From Actinia tenebrosa (lineage: Eukaryota > Cnidaria > Anthozoa > Actiniaria > Actiniidae), in contig NW_022258614.1 of NCBI RefSeq assembly GCF_009602425.1, forward strand, positions 319,577 through 383,576: DNA of 64,000 bases, in the 5' to 3' direction. The translations under genes were made by a program, and so were the position numbers. A model generated the notes under the pieces. The model saw nothing but the letters and a program-made list of their open reading frames with translations. It ran no database searches and had not been told where the DNA came from. Positions 11,508 through 22,959 of this stretch are shown in pieces (positions within the stretch are counted from its first letter, which is position 1; every line of letters starts with the position of its first letter).

Positions 11508-11655
11508 GGGATGAAACCGGAGAACCTGGAGAAAACCCTCGTGGCACAGGAGAGAACAACACATCAAACAAACTCAATTCACATGTGGCGACCGCAGGGC
11601 TCAAATCAGCGACCCGACTCACAGCGGTGAAAGACGAGGCGCCACCTATGCTACC
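11508..11655 (+). repeat. Short interspersed, tRNA-related repeat
   Basis: Shows the diagnostic blocks GGAGAACCTGGAGAAAACC, GGCACAGGAGAGAAC and CTCAAATCAGCGACCCG, followed by a GCGCCACC tail. Related copies or fragments lie at about 2838-2895, 14826-14930, 18603-18650 (reverse), 21698-21795, 22798-22955 and 45437-45560. A reverse-complement B-box-like stretch near the right end suggests a SINE of tRNA origin. Confidence 0.6.
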
Positions 11656-11879
11656 CTGTATGCAAAGAAGCAACGAAACCAACAAACAAGAAAACAAACT
11701 AACAGATTAGTGAAGGCATTTAACCCGCGAAATAACTGAACTTGAAACAACGTATAATAATCAAATAGACTAAAGTGTATTAATTATATATTTATTAGTC
11801 AAGGTGACTTCACTATAGTAGCAAGGCGTACTATTTGAGGTCCATTTTAACTGGGTAGTTACAAACACCCAGTTCCTAC

Positions 11880-12580
11880 ACGGTACGACAGACTGGGACA
11901 TGCCGTAGCACTAAAATACCTTTCTATGGCATTGGTACAACGGCCGTCTGATCGTCATGCAAAACATAAATTAAAAACTGAAAAAATAGTTTTTAAGAGT
12001 GTTAACGACTGACTCTTAGCACGGAGTTGGTATGTGGGCATATCGTAACGCATCGCGGTAAAACGGTCGTCTGATCTTCATACCTTAATCAAATCCTTAA
12101 GTCTTCATTGATAGAGTCGAGGGCTTTTTGTACGTTAGTTTATGACAACAAACTTCGGCAGAATGGGGATGGTACGTGGGCATACGTAACACTGAAATGG
12201 GTTTCAATAAGAATGGTTAATCTATCGCGGTACAACGATCGTCTAATCGTCACTACACAGTAATCAAATCTCAAGTATCATTATAGTAAACAGAGTGTAA
12301 GAGATTTTTTCACGAGTGTTCATGACAGCTAACTCTCAGAATGGAGATGGTACGTGTGTATGCCACGACACTGAAACGGCTTTCCGCCATAAGAATGACT
12401 AATGTATCAAAACAACGGTCATCTGATCGTCATACGGTTATCAAATCATTAAGTCTTCATTAACTTAACTTAGTGTAAGAGTTTTTAAGAGTATTTACAA
12501 CTAACTCTCAGCACGTATACATGCTAAGCCGTAACACTAAAATGGTTTCTCACAAGAATGCGCACGCAAGTCATCGTATG
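11880..12580. repeat. Degenerate tandem array, 120-180-bp units
   Basis: The block GGTCGTCTGATCGTCAT recurs at about 11944, 12066, 12238 and 12418. A second block, GTAACACTGAAATGG and variants, recurs about once per unit. Copies are strongly diverged, so this looks like an old array. The second block is shared with the 44-bp array at 21928-22198. Confidence 0.75.
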
Positions 12581-14390
12581 AATGGGTAACAATAGAACGT
12601 TTTCGTGTGACGTCACAGCGGCCATGTTGGTGTACCAAAACAATACATTCACTATCCTCCGGGCATTGAATTCTATTTTTATGCAAAAATAGTGCTGAAA
12701 GTTTGATGAACCAATATGGATGCCTTGTCAGGTGAATGAAAACGCAGTCGTACTGTAGCCGTATCTACGCATGGTGGATTGGAAGAAGCGCACCAAAAAA
12801 ACATTGAAAAAAAGCCATTTCAATGTCACAACATTTCGTACCTGTCTACGTGTCGTACGTCAGAGCCGCACGTTTCCCACTTAATAAAAGCCTGTTCTTG
12901 ATAATAACATTATGATTGGAAAACACCGGCGGCACTGACTTATCCACGAACATGCATAACAATTATATTGCTTTACATATGAATTTTTTTCGAACACCGA
13001 ATTGGGTTTATTTACCAACCAAAATAACACATTAAGATCAAAAAAAGCTAGAAATCTGGATGTTTTTTAAGTCCATTTGAAATCAACAATATTTCATAAT
13101 CACTATCACCATATGATCAATGCTAATATAGAGTGAATGCATATAACCCGTGAAATAAAAAATACTAGTCAACGTGTAATAGTGAAAAAGACACGAAAGA
13201 AAACAATGGAATAAGGGTCTACTAAAGTGTATTAGTCTAACATCTATTCACGGGTTTCGTGACTTAACTCTACTCGTCAGATCAAATCACAACCATCTGC
13301 ATATATACTTCATAGACTTGATATTGATATGCTTGTCCAACGACAATAAAGTAATTTAGAGCGATATTTATCGTCGCTTGTGTTGTCTCGATTGCTTGAC
13401 AACGCTTCTGATCAGTTCTAAATAAGATGACAAAATTTCCCTTCCCTCCCCTCCCTCAAACAAATTCTCTAATCAGAAAAGTCTCATGACATGGCTACAA
13501 ATTTATGGCCACAAATTTCCCCTCTTCCAAATCCTGTTACTTCAAACTCTGAAAAGCATTTCATAAATGAAAATACACACAACAAGAATATTAAAAGATG
13601 CATCGTAAAATACAACGAAACCGTACTCACCCCCCCCCCCCCAAAATCACATGAATTATCGTCCTTAATTTATTAATCGATCACTTTTTTCTGGAGTTTG
13701 TACTTCAAAGTCAGTATCTTTGCTTGAAGGTAATGTTAAGTACACGACTTTTCGTGATACGCGTCGCTAATTGTTTAGGCTAAATCAAAAACACGCAACG
13801 TGTTGCAAATCGTTACAAGTGACATGTGTTAAATGGCATCACCTTTTTGCGCAACGGGCGTATCGCGAAAAATCTAGTTTCGAATAGTGGCGTGTAACAT
13901 TAAATACTTTTATGCATTTTTTTTTTTTTTTTTCCGCGTGCGTATAGTCACGTTAAGAGCACTAAAGTAACCAGATTGTCTCTTCCCCTCCCCACGCAAG
14001 TGAAGATCGATAACACATTTTAAAATGTATAGTACACCCGTCGCGTGTTTAATATGAAAACCATGAAAAATACGATACAAAAATCGCGGTACAGTATTGA
14101 CGCAAGAGCACGTTAACGATCTAGGGTCGATGACGCTGGTTTACTTAATGCATATTACACACTATCTGCCTACTTTAAGTTCTAGAAAGTGTGTTACATA
14201 CTCCGTTTGCGCACGATATATTCTAATGGCAATCTTATGACCCTTAATATTAATATTAATAAATTAATTCGTTTGTTCTGTAGATCGTTCTGGTATTGAT
14301 TGGGGACGCTATCACTTGAACAAACATTACCACTATGTTACATAATTTAATTTTTAAATGTTGATTTTTATGTTGGAAGGCCGAATGCGG
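12580..14390. other. Intergenic, no gene seen
   Basis: Contains GTGACGTCACAGCGGCCAT at about 12606, which includes a perfect CRE-type palindrome and looks like part of a dispersed element. There is a poly-C run at about 13630-13643 and a poly-T run at about 13917-13934. Confidence 0.5.
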
Positions 14391-14740
14391 AGACCGAACT
14401 CATGCAATCTCGTACCCAGAGCCTGCGTTTCTTCTGGCCTGTGGCGTAGAACGAGGGCTCTGGCATAATCCATCTTTGGCGCATGCGCAATTTTCCGGAA
14501 GTGAAATATAATCAATGGCAACCATGATTTAAAATTTCTGTCTTTACCGCCAGTCAAAATAAAAATTAGAAATCGGGAACACACATATATATATATATAT
14601 ATTTTTTTTTTGGCAAGTCTTTGAACACATGCAATCTTATCCGGAAGTCCAAGAAATCCTGGTCTCTAAAAATGGATTATGCCAGAGCCCTCGTTCTTCG
14701 CAACAGGCCAGAAGAAACGCAGGCTCTGGATACGAGATTG
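14391..14740. repeat. Element with about 70-80-bp inverted arms
   Basis: The left arm (14391-14473) and right arm (14672-14740) are complementary across CAGAGCCTGCGTTTCTTC / GAAGAAACGCAGGCTCTG and GAGGGCTCTGGCATAATCC / GGATTATGCCAGAGCCCTC. The interior holds a CGCATGCGC palindrome and an (AT)n stretch. GCCAGAAGAAACG also appears at 21705 next to a tRNA-related repeat. A fragment of that repeat (14826-14930) follows. Confidence 0.8.
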
Positions 14741-15402
14741 GAACTCATGCTGATAGTAAAGCCCTCGTGGCAAGGGAGACAACGAACAAGCAACTCGCAG
14801 TACTGAAAGTGGTTATCTCTGAAGAAAGAGAAAACCCTCGAAGCACGGAAGATAACCAAAGAAACTCACTTTAGCAGAAGAGTTTTCTTTGTAGAGCGAG
14901 AAAAAAACGGAGAACCGGGAGAAAAATCATAGAAAGCGAAATTCTCCTTATGCTATACCGATACAAGTACATTATCCACTAGCTCATCACCCCTCAGGAA
15001 AAACGAGTCAATTGTGGTAATGATGTCCACAGTATTATCAAAATGATGTTGAATATATAGCTATCTATAGTAGAGGTTGATTACTATGAATAGGGAAGAT
15101 ACCATTGATGAATTTCTTATCGAGATATGTACATACATGGAGCCAGCGACTGGCGCGCAGGAAAACATTCTATCAAAAACTACGATATAAGACTTGAAGA
15201 TGCAATATGATAAAGGAAAGTAAAGACGAATCAAATGACAATGCAGGAAGAAGGATATAAACCAGTTTGTTTTGTCTTAGAAAAAAGTCTTTGTTTTCAT
15301 CTGTAAAAACTTGTGATATATAAAATATCTTTTTCCCGCGCTATTGGTACAGTTTCAAAAATAATTTTGAAGTAATCCTTCTCTTTTTTTTTTTTTTTTT
15401 TT

Positions 15403-15431
15403 NNNNNNNNNNNNNNNNNNNNNNNNNNNNN
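15403..15431. other. Assembly gap (29 N) after a poly-T run
   Basis: Undetermined bases directly follow a run of T, a typical stall in short-read assembly. Confidence 0.99.
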
Positions 15432-18400
15432 TATCTTTTCTATCGTTGTTTGTTGTTATTGTTGTTGATGTTTTAAACTAGTTTATAACATTGTTATGAT
15501 CTTTCTTGACGCCACATATCCTTAAGATAAAAATCCTGATCGACTCAAAGATAAATACGACTGGCGCGCAAAAATCGCCATGAGATCAAGATACACGGAA
15601 AAAGCGCGAATCTATTTTTAGCAGTTCGTAACGCGGCGCCCGTAGTTTTGAATAATTTAACAACATTGTAAATATCGTAAATACGAGAAGAATCTATAAA
15701 CAGAAATTTATCAGTGACTTTCAGTTTTTAGTACAGTATTCCATTCATATAACTCACCTTAAAGATTCAATTTTTCCTCAAAATCATACCAAGGAAAGGT
15801 ATTCAAACGTTTTGGCAGTTCTTTAAAAAAAAGACTGTGAAAAAGCCAGTAAGCTTTTCCTAAAGATTAAACCTGCAAAAAATCAAAAATATTATAAGTT
15901 AGGTATTTCTCTACAAAATGCTGCGAAAAGAAACGTTAATAGGTATAGACAATTATAGCGTACGTTGACAATAATGATGTTAATGTACGAGTACAAGTGT
16001 TGCTCTTTGATCACTATTTGAGTTAGTTTGTACATCTTTGTTAAATGACGAAGAATGGTACTTAGGCAAGCCACGTATAGAAGAACCATTTGAATTTACT
16101 AACTTCCCTAGATACTAATAACTCATTACATTAAAAACCCCAAAACCAATCAAAATATAAGCCAATATGACACCAAAAGTGTCTGTCAAACTCTTAGGTT
16201 AGAACGAGAAAAGACACGAAAAAAATAAACTAGCGTGAATGACATCCCGCACTAAAATCCTAAAAACTCAGAAACCGCGGAACGTTAAAGGCAAGCAAAC
16301 CACAAGCTGTGGGGTAAACAGTTTCTTCAACTCATTATGAGAACACGAATATTTGATACTGTTAATTTGAAAAGCCATTTTCAGACAATTTCCGATTTAA
16401 TATCTTTGCACTTTGGGCATCATGCAGAATGAATGTCAAAAAAGAATTTTGAATCATCGATAATGTCGCTTTTTTCTTTGTTCAGTATTAATTTTCCAGT
16501 GGACAATAAAATGAACTCTTTATAACTCAATATGTACGAGATACAACGCGATTCAAAAAGGATTTCAAATTTTAATTATTTTCCAATGTCCTGCAAAGGT
16601 GCACATAGATTACAAAACCTCGTTCACCTGAGGAAGTCCAAAAATAATCATTTTTCATGACTTTTTTCACTTTTCTTGTAAAACACCGACTTGACCATTA
16701 GTGAGATCCATTATAGATGAAATGGTAGCCTTCGGGAAGAAGTCAATAGGAAGAAAAAAGGATCCACGAAGAATTGATTGAATTTTGCAATATCCTCAGA
16801 AGGTCGGTGAGAGAGACAGATTTTACTGATCTCGATATGTAAATAGGAATATTTCGTTGACAGAACTAGTGAATGACCGGAAAAGAGATTATTACAAACC
16901 ACGCTTTGTGCCCATCTATGATTAAATAACAGTCAAAACTTCAAATTTTTGTTTCATTAGATAAAACAGCTTTTCGTAAATAAATAGCGAAGGAAAAAAA
17001 TCTTGAAGCTAAGTGAGAATATTTCACTGGAACAACTTGATTCAAGATTAAAAGTTTTTCAGTCGAGCGCTTTATGATAAGTCAGTTGCTTAATAACGTG
17101 ACAACCAGTTATTTTTTTCACGCCTTGTGTACAGTCTAACTAAACCGAGAACAAGTGATAAAATAGCTAACAGCTTCGTAAATTTTTCATTTAAACGATT
17201 AATGATCGATTGGATCTAAAAAAAATCAACGCCAATTTCTTTCAAGAAATTTCAGCTCGAAAGACGTGAGCTCGACATATAAAGACTTAAGGCCGAATAT
17301 CTTGAAAATCAATCTTCAAATCTTTGGACAATTTGACCAAAAAGTCCTCAGAAAGAAAAGCATTGACGTACAGTACCTCAAATTCGCAGATAAAAAGAGT
17401 TTTGTTAGGATACAAGCAATCTTGAAGTCGAGTTTCAGCCAGGCATCACATTGTAGTGTGTTCCGTGTTTAGCAACGATCCATTCACTAGGCTATCTGGT
17501 CCACAGTTCGTACTTCCCGTTTAAAGAAAACAAATGAAAAATCCTCAAATGACAGCTTCGGGATGGAGCAGATAAAATCTCGAAAGAGTGCCGCTGTATA
17601 TTACCACATAACGATGACCATTCAAAGTCATTCTCAGATTTAACAGACCCTTTGACATATATTATGGTTACTATAGCAGCCGGTAGTATGGTGTCTTAAT
17701 TTTTAAGGTGCTTGTTAGCGCCGGATTATTGACCAGTAAAATACTAAATTCCTTTTAGCTTGTAGCGATGTATCCATGTTATAAAACCTTTTACACAAAG
17801 CTTTGGCTTCTCTTTATTTCTTCATTTTATTATCATTTTATTTCACTGTTTTTCTCATGACAATTTACACCATAGTTTACCCGCGTAATAACACTAGGCA
17901 ATTAAGATAGCCTGCGATGCAGGCAAATGACAAATTTGAGGAATTTTTATTTATCTCGACGGAAATGCCTCCAAATAATAGTCTGAAGTAGATGAAAATA
18001 AGAAGAAAAGAAAAAAAGAAGGAAAAATGCACAAAAAGGACTTTCCAAATCATCACTTTTAGAGCTAAATTTCCAACTCGCCGTCTAGTCATTTCCCTCG
18101 AATAAGTTAAGTAGAAACGCGAAACTGAACTAGGACTACCACAGTGGTATTCTGCTATCGTTTTCCTAAAAAAATCTCCATTAGCTACCATAAAAATTCC
18201 CTAAATCTTCAAATTCGTCCGGTAAACTGAACTTCGTGTTATTTTTTTTTTCCGTGTTAATATTCGTGGATAGCACAGCTGAGCCGAGACATTTTTTTTT
18301 TTCACAACGGGATGGGTTCGATAGGTGAATATTGATGAGTATTGTCAACCAATACAAAGATGCTATAGAGACTCCAAAGTACGAACCATCCGTTATGACT

Positions 18401-20368
18401 CTTAGCTAATTGATGTAAATTAATTACAACAACGGTAAACAAACTATCAGTACATCACGAAAACACAACGAGGAACGATTCCTTGACACGGTGTCCGCGT
18501 CCAAGGCGAGTTAGCACAAGCTTTACCCTGAGCGCGGAGTCTCCTTTTCACTCCTCTACGGGCGAGAAAAGGAAATGAGAGGAGTTAGAAGGCTCGCAGG
18601 GTACACAAGCTTGTTTTCCCCTGAATAAACTTCGAGGATTTTCTCTGGCTTCTCCGTTTCACTATCGTTCTTCGGTGACTGATCAAAAATATTTTCGTGA
18701 GCTCCAGTTGAATTTAGTGGATGAAGAACACTGAACCAATCAATGGAAATGCCACTGCTCAGTCCCATTTATTCATTTAGCTATTTATTTATGGTGTCTT
18801 TACGCGTTCGTCCATTTTTTATTCAGTTGTTTATTTAGTGATAAGCTGGTGAAAAAACAATTGATAGATTTACAGATTCCTATATTCTTATTCCCTAATG
18901 CTTTCCCCTCTTAGTTAACTAGTTTATTCTTCATCTTAGTTTCATTGCGTTTTTATCAGTTTTCTCGCAGCGGGAGAACCTGGTACTAAAGTCATTGAAA
19001 ACTTTTTCTCGTGAGTAATTCTCCTACTTATTTCGCTCCCCAAACACCATTAAAAAATATCTTTAAAAAGCTTCAATTTTCATTACCCAACAGCATTAGC
19101 TCTAACCACAAATAAACCCGATATTAAGAGCCCAACTGGTCGACTGACCAAAGCGCATTACACGACTAATCTCTTACAAATGACTACGTTTCCAAGTAAA
19201 CAGTTGGTCGGCCGTTAAGTGGTTTTGGGCGTGGATTTATGTCATTGTATTCTTATCCGTGGATTATCCTAACTTCTGGTCCATTTATGCAACTGTGAAT
19301 GGTAGAGTTTGGCTTTATATTTGATATTATATCGATATTTTGGCGTGATTCCTCGAGGATGAAATGATAATCGAAGCGGCGGCCATGTTGAATCACGTGA
19401 CAAAGAAAAATATTTACATCCACACATTTGCGGCGTTGACGACAGTTTGAATGACGTCATCAAAATTAAAAAGATTTTTTATGACGTAAGAAAAGGCCTA
19501 AGGCCTAAGAAAAGGCCTGAATTTTCTTGAAGGAGAAGAGAAATGACTGAGAAAACAGAATTAGTTTCCAATATCAAAATCTTTTTTAACTGGCTGACGA
19601 TATCCCCCAAGAGATAGCAGCACAAGTCCAAGTCTCAACTTGAATTGAATATAACTAAACTATTATTGATATCACAGCAAACTAGTTCACCATGCTCGTA
19701 ATAATAATATCGATTATCAAATACAATATACTGAATATCGTACGAAAAGATCACATCGCCGCATTTAGAAGATTGACCCTCTCTACAAACTGAGGTGCTA
19801 AAATTCTTCCACGTTGAAAAGTGGGAAAGAAAGAAAGATAAAATAGAAGGGCGTCGAAGGGCGGCACTGATTTCTCTTCGTACCAACTGATCCAAGTTGA
19901 TTCTAATATTTGAATTATATATATAAAGGCTTTAGTAGTGGTGGTAATTCCACAAAATTCTGGACACTTCTCTACTGATTCCAACCAAAATCTTCAGAGA
20001 GGTAGAGGGGGGAGGGAGGAGAAATAGAGAACCAGGTGTAAACACCTTGAGAAGAGAATAAACAACAACTCTACAGAAGTACAGAAGTCAGTAATTGAAT
20101 ATATGTCTTGTAAACGTTGAACATTCTTTTAAAATTTTTTACAGCTAGTCATACCATACAGCGACCTTTCAGGCTGTCTTTCATGCGAACATTTAGAAAC
20201 CGTCTCTCGAAGACATAGACAATTTTGCCGTGAATTTACTTAATTTTTCCCTTTTTGAGGCTGGCGCACTGGTCATAACTTAAGTATTATTTTTTTCTTC
20301 GAATGCTTGTAGATTTATAATCATTTTTTTTCAAACTAAAAAAGACTTCATTGTTTAAGTGAATCCTA
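15432..20368. other. Gene-poor intergenic stretch
   Basis: Several frames of 60-100 codons are open, but none has coding-like composition together with both splice sites. The best is a minus-strand frame at 17877-18191, whose lower half is low-complexity Phe/Leu. At 18603-18650 the reverse complement of the tRNA-related repeat explains an apparently coding 70-codon frame. Confidence 0.5.
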
Positions 20369-20501
20369 TAGACCCCTTGCATGTAACGTCAAAGCAGCTT
20401 AATTCGGAGGGAAAAGAAAAGAATTTCAATCTCCTGATAATGGGAAACCTATTTTTCGCCGTCCAAATTGAGCTGCATTCCGAAGTGCCGCAAGGGGTCT
20501 A
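20369..20501. repeat. 133-bp MITE-like element
   Basis: The terminal inverted repeats TAGACCCCTTGC and GCAAGGGGTCTA are perfect over 12 bp. Complementarity continues inward (AAGCAGCTTAATTCGGAG / TTGAGCTGCATTCCGAAG, imperfect). The plus-strand frame over it is a by-product. Confidence 0.75.
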
Positions 20502-21697
20502 CGCACAAGTTGTTTTCATCGGGTTCTCTAGTTTTCCTTCCTCAGCTGAACCTACGGACGCTATTAAGATTTCGATTGGACTTTGGGTGTTAACTGAGCC
20601 TTGACTTTGCACTTTTGATCAGTGATAAAGCGGGTTGTTTCAGGGCATTGATAAGATTTAAAAAATTAAAATCATAAGGTTTTTAGGGAAAACTATTCAT
20701 CTCAAGACAAAGGAAACTTTATTAGAGGCGGCGTGGAAAAAAACAAGTTCACTTATGACTTTTGTTTTGACAATGGCTTTTTTAATAATATTTTTCTTAT
20801 GAAGAAAAATGATACTTGTCAATGTTATTTAGTCAATAGCCTCACTATATCCTAAGACTTTTTTTATGTTCGATGAAGACGCGCGAATTTTGTAGCTAAG
20901 TGAGTGAGTCTGTGAATATCAAAGCTGACATTGCAGGAAAAAAGAATTTCCATCCTTCGGTCCTGATTTAAACTCTGTCGTTCGAATCCTAAGACGTTTA
21001 ATAACTTTATTATTCTTATTCTTATTTCTTGATTTTTGAAATTATTATTCCATGCTTTGTTATCTTTTCTAATTTGGAAAACTTCAAAGAAGCAAACTAC
21101 TTTTGACATTCCAATATCAATTCGTTTTATCTTTTTTTTTTTTTTTTTTACAAGATTGAATTTTGTTTCGAATAAAAACTATACACTTTATAAAGAAAAT
21201 AAACCCTTATCTGTCGCTTGTAGAGTAAATCTTTCTAATTCTCTCTTTGATTTTATCCCAAAGTCAGCGTTTTTCATATCTTTAATAACAATTTTTCATT
21301 TGGAGAAGTTAGAGTTGATTTCCCGCGCTCAGGAAATGGAATGAGTCTGTTTGTTCACTGCTCATCATCCGACGACAAGAAAATCTAAGTAAACACATCA
21401 GTGATTTCAAAGAGGAAGGATATTGAAGGCAAAGTGATGAAAATACCGATAGTTATTAGCAAATGGACAAAACAATAAGGAAAATAAAAAGATTAATTTC
21501 ACGAATAATCGGTAAAAATCTAAAGGTAATGAAAAGCTTTGCAGTGGCTTTTTCCCCTGGGAGGTGCTTCTAAAACTCCGGAAAATAAAGCCTTTTGGTT
21601 TTGTGTAGAGAGCAAGTTTATAGATTAAATACAAGTTATGGCTGCAATATCCGGCTTTGATTCCTGCGATTTTGTTGTTCGCAGCAGAGTNGTAAGC

Positions 21698-21795
21698 CGG
21701 CGGAGAGCCAGAAGAAACGTACTAGAACCCAGAGAAAATCCTTTTAACGGAGTGTCGTTGTGTGCACGACGTGCGCCGGGTTCCAAATGAGACAA
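21698..21795 (+). repeat. tRNA-related short repeat fragment
   Basis: GAGAGCCAGAAGAAACG joins a block with CCCAGAGAAAATCC and then GCGCCGGGTTCCAAATGAG. It combines motifs of the 14.4-kb element and the SINE-like family, so it may be a composite or nested insertion. Confidence 0.45.
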
Positions 21796-21927
21796 ACTCG
21801 TTTTTCATCTTAATACATTAATGTACTGAAGGGGCAAAGTTCTCTTTCAAAATAAAAACAAAATTAAAATATATGCTGATAATCGGTTAATGAAATAGCT
21901 TCTCCTACATGATAGTACAGTAAGCCC

Positions 21928-22198
21928 TAGCACTGAAATGGTTTCCCTTTACAAACCCATATGATGTATTATAGCACTAAAATGGCTTCCCTTATACTCG
22001 GTATAGTATATATCGTAGCAACAAAATGCCTTCTCTCCCCTACCAATAAAATGCCTTTCCTTATGCACAGTAAAGTATACATACCATAGCATTGAAATGG
22101 CTTTCGTTATACGCGGTATAGCAGGCCCTAGCACTGAAATAGCTTCCCTTATATGATAGGTATAGTGTGCCCTAGCACTGAAATGGCTTCCCTTCGTT
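21928..22198 (+). repeat. 44-bp tandem repeat, about six copies
   Basis: TAGCACTGAAATGGCTTCCC and close variants start at 21928, 21972, 22016, 22087, 22129 and 22173, with an irregular copy between the third and fourth. The period is 44 bp except there. Confidence 0.9.
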
Positions 22199-22797
22199 TT
22201 AGCGCAAATAAGTGATCTAGACTAGAAGCGTAGTGGCGGCAAAATACAGCACGACTTAACTCTGAAATTCCACTAAAAAATTGTCGGCTTTGCCGCTCAC
22301 TTAAAATGCGTTATTGTAAAAGTTTTATACACTCTATAATGTCTAACATTTATCAAATTATTTTCAAACGTATATTGCTTGCTTTGATATGTCGTCGACT
22401 TTTAGTGTATGAGGATGAATAATTAGCGGGGGTAAACATAAAAAATTGGCGAAAACCTGTATATTGATTTCATTAAATTTTATTTTTCAAGGTGTACAAA
22501 CAAATTAAAAAATTTCAAGTTGTTCCAAGTGGTCAAAATACATCGAAAGAACCCGCTTTTTGAAAATTTCAGGTCTGTAGATTGAACGTCGGTGCTCAAA
22601 GGATTCTCTGTTTCGGCTCTACTGAGGAAAACAGAGGATCCGTTGAGCAAATGTTTTTACAAACCCTTCTCCGCCATTTTATTTCAAGTAAATATTTTTT
22701 CAGTTAAACCTTTAAATTGAATCGATACCCTAAAGGGTTTCAAAGTCAGAGCACAGCACAGATATGACTCACAGATTGATTTGAAATTTAGCTAGTT

Positions 22798-22955
22798 AGG
22801 TTTTGCGCAGAGAGGAAAACTGGAGAACCCGGAGAAAATTCTCGAATCGAGGGAGGGCCCTAACAAAGCTTACTCACAAGTGATGCTGAATCCAGAAACC
22901 GAACCCGAAACCCCAGAGGTGAAAGGCCGAGTGTACTACCGCAGTACCTCTACTC
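22798..22955 (+). repeat. tRNA-related short interspersed repeat
   Basis: Carries GGAAAACTGGAGAACCCGG, AGAAAATTCTCGAATCGAG, CCGAACCCGAAACCCCAGAG and GGTGAAAGGCCGAGTGTAC in the order seen in the other copies. Immediately upstream (22700-22790) is a decayed single unit of the 57-bp minisatellite family, and at about 22590-22660 a small inverted repeat. Confidence 0.6.
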
Positions 22956-22959
22956 CACC

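Noticed and set aside
17877-18191. 104-codon minus-strand frame
   Set aside because: The second half is Phe/Leu low complexity from a purine-rich tract, and no donor fits. I could not support it as an exon.
18556-18768. 70-codon ATG frame with coding-like composition (minus)
   Set aside because: Its centre (AAGCCAGAGAAAATCCTCG) is the tRNA-related short repeat, so the composition comes from the repeat.
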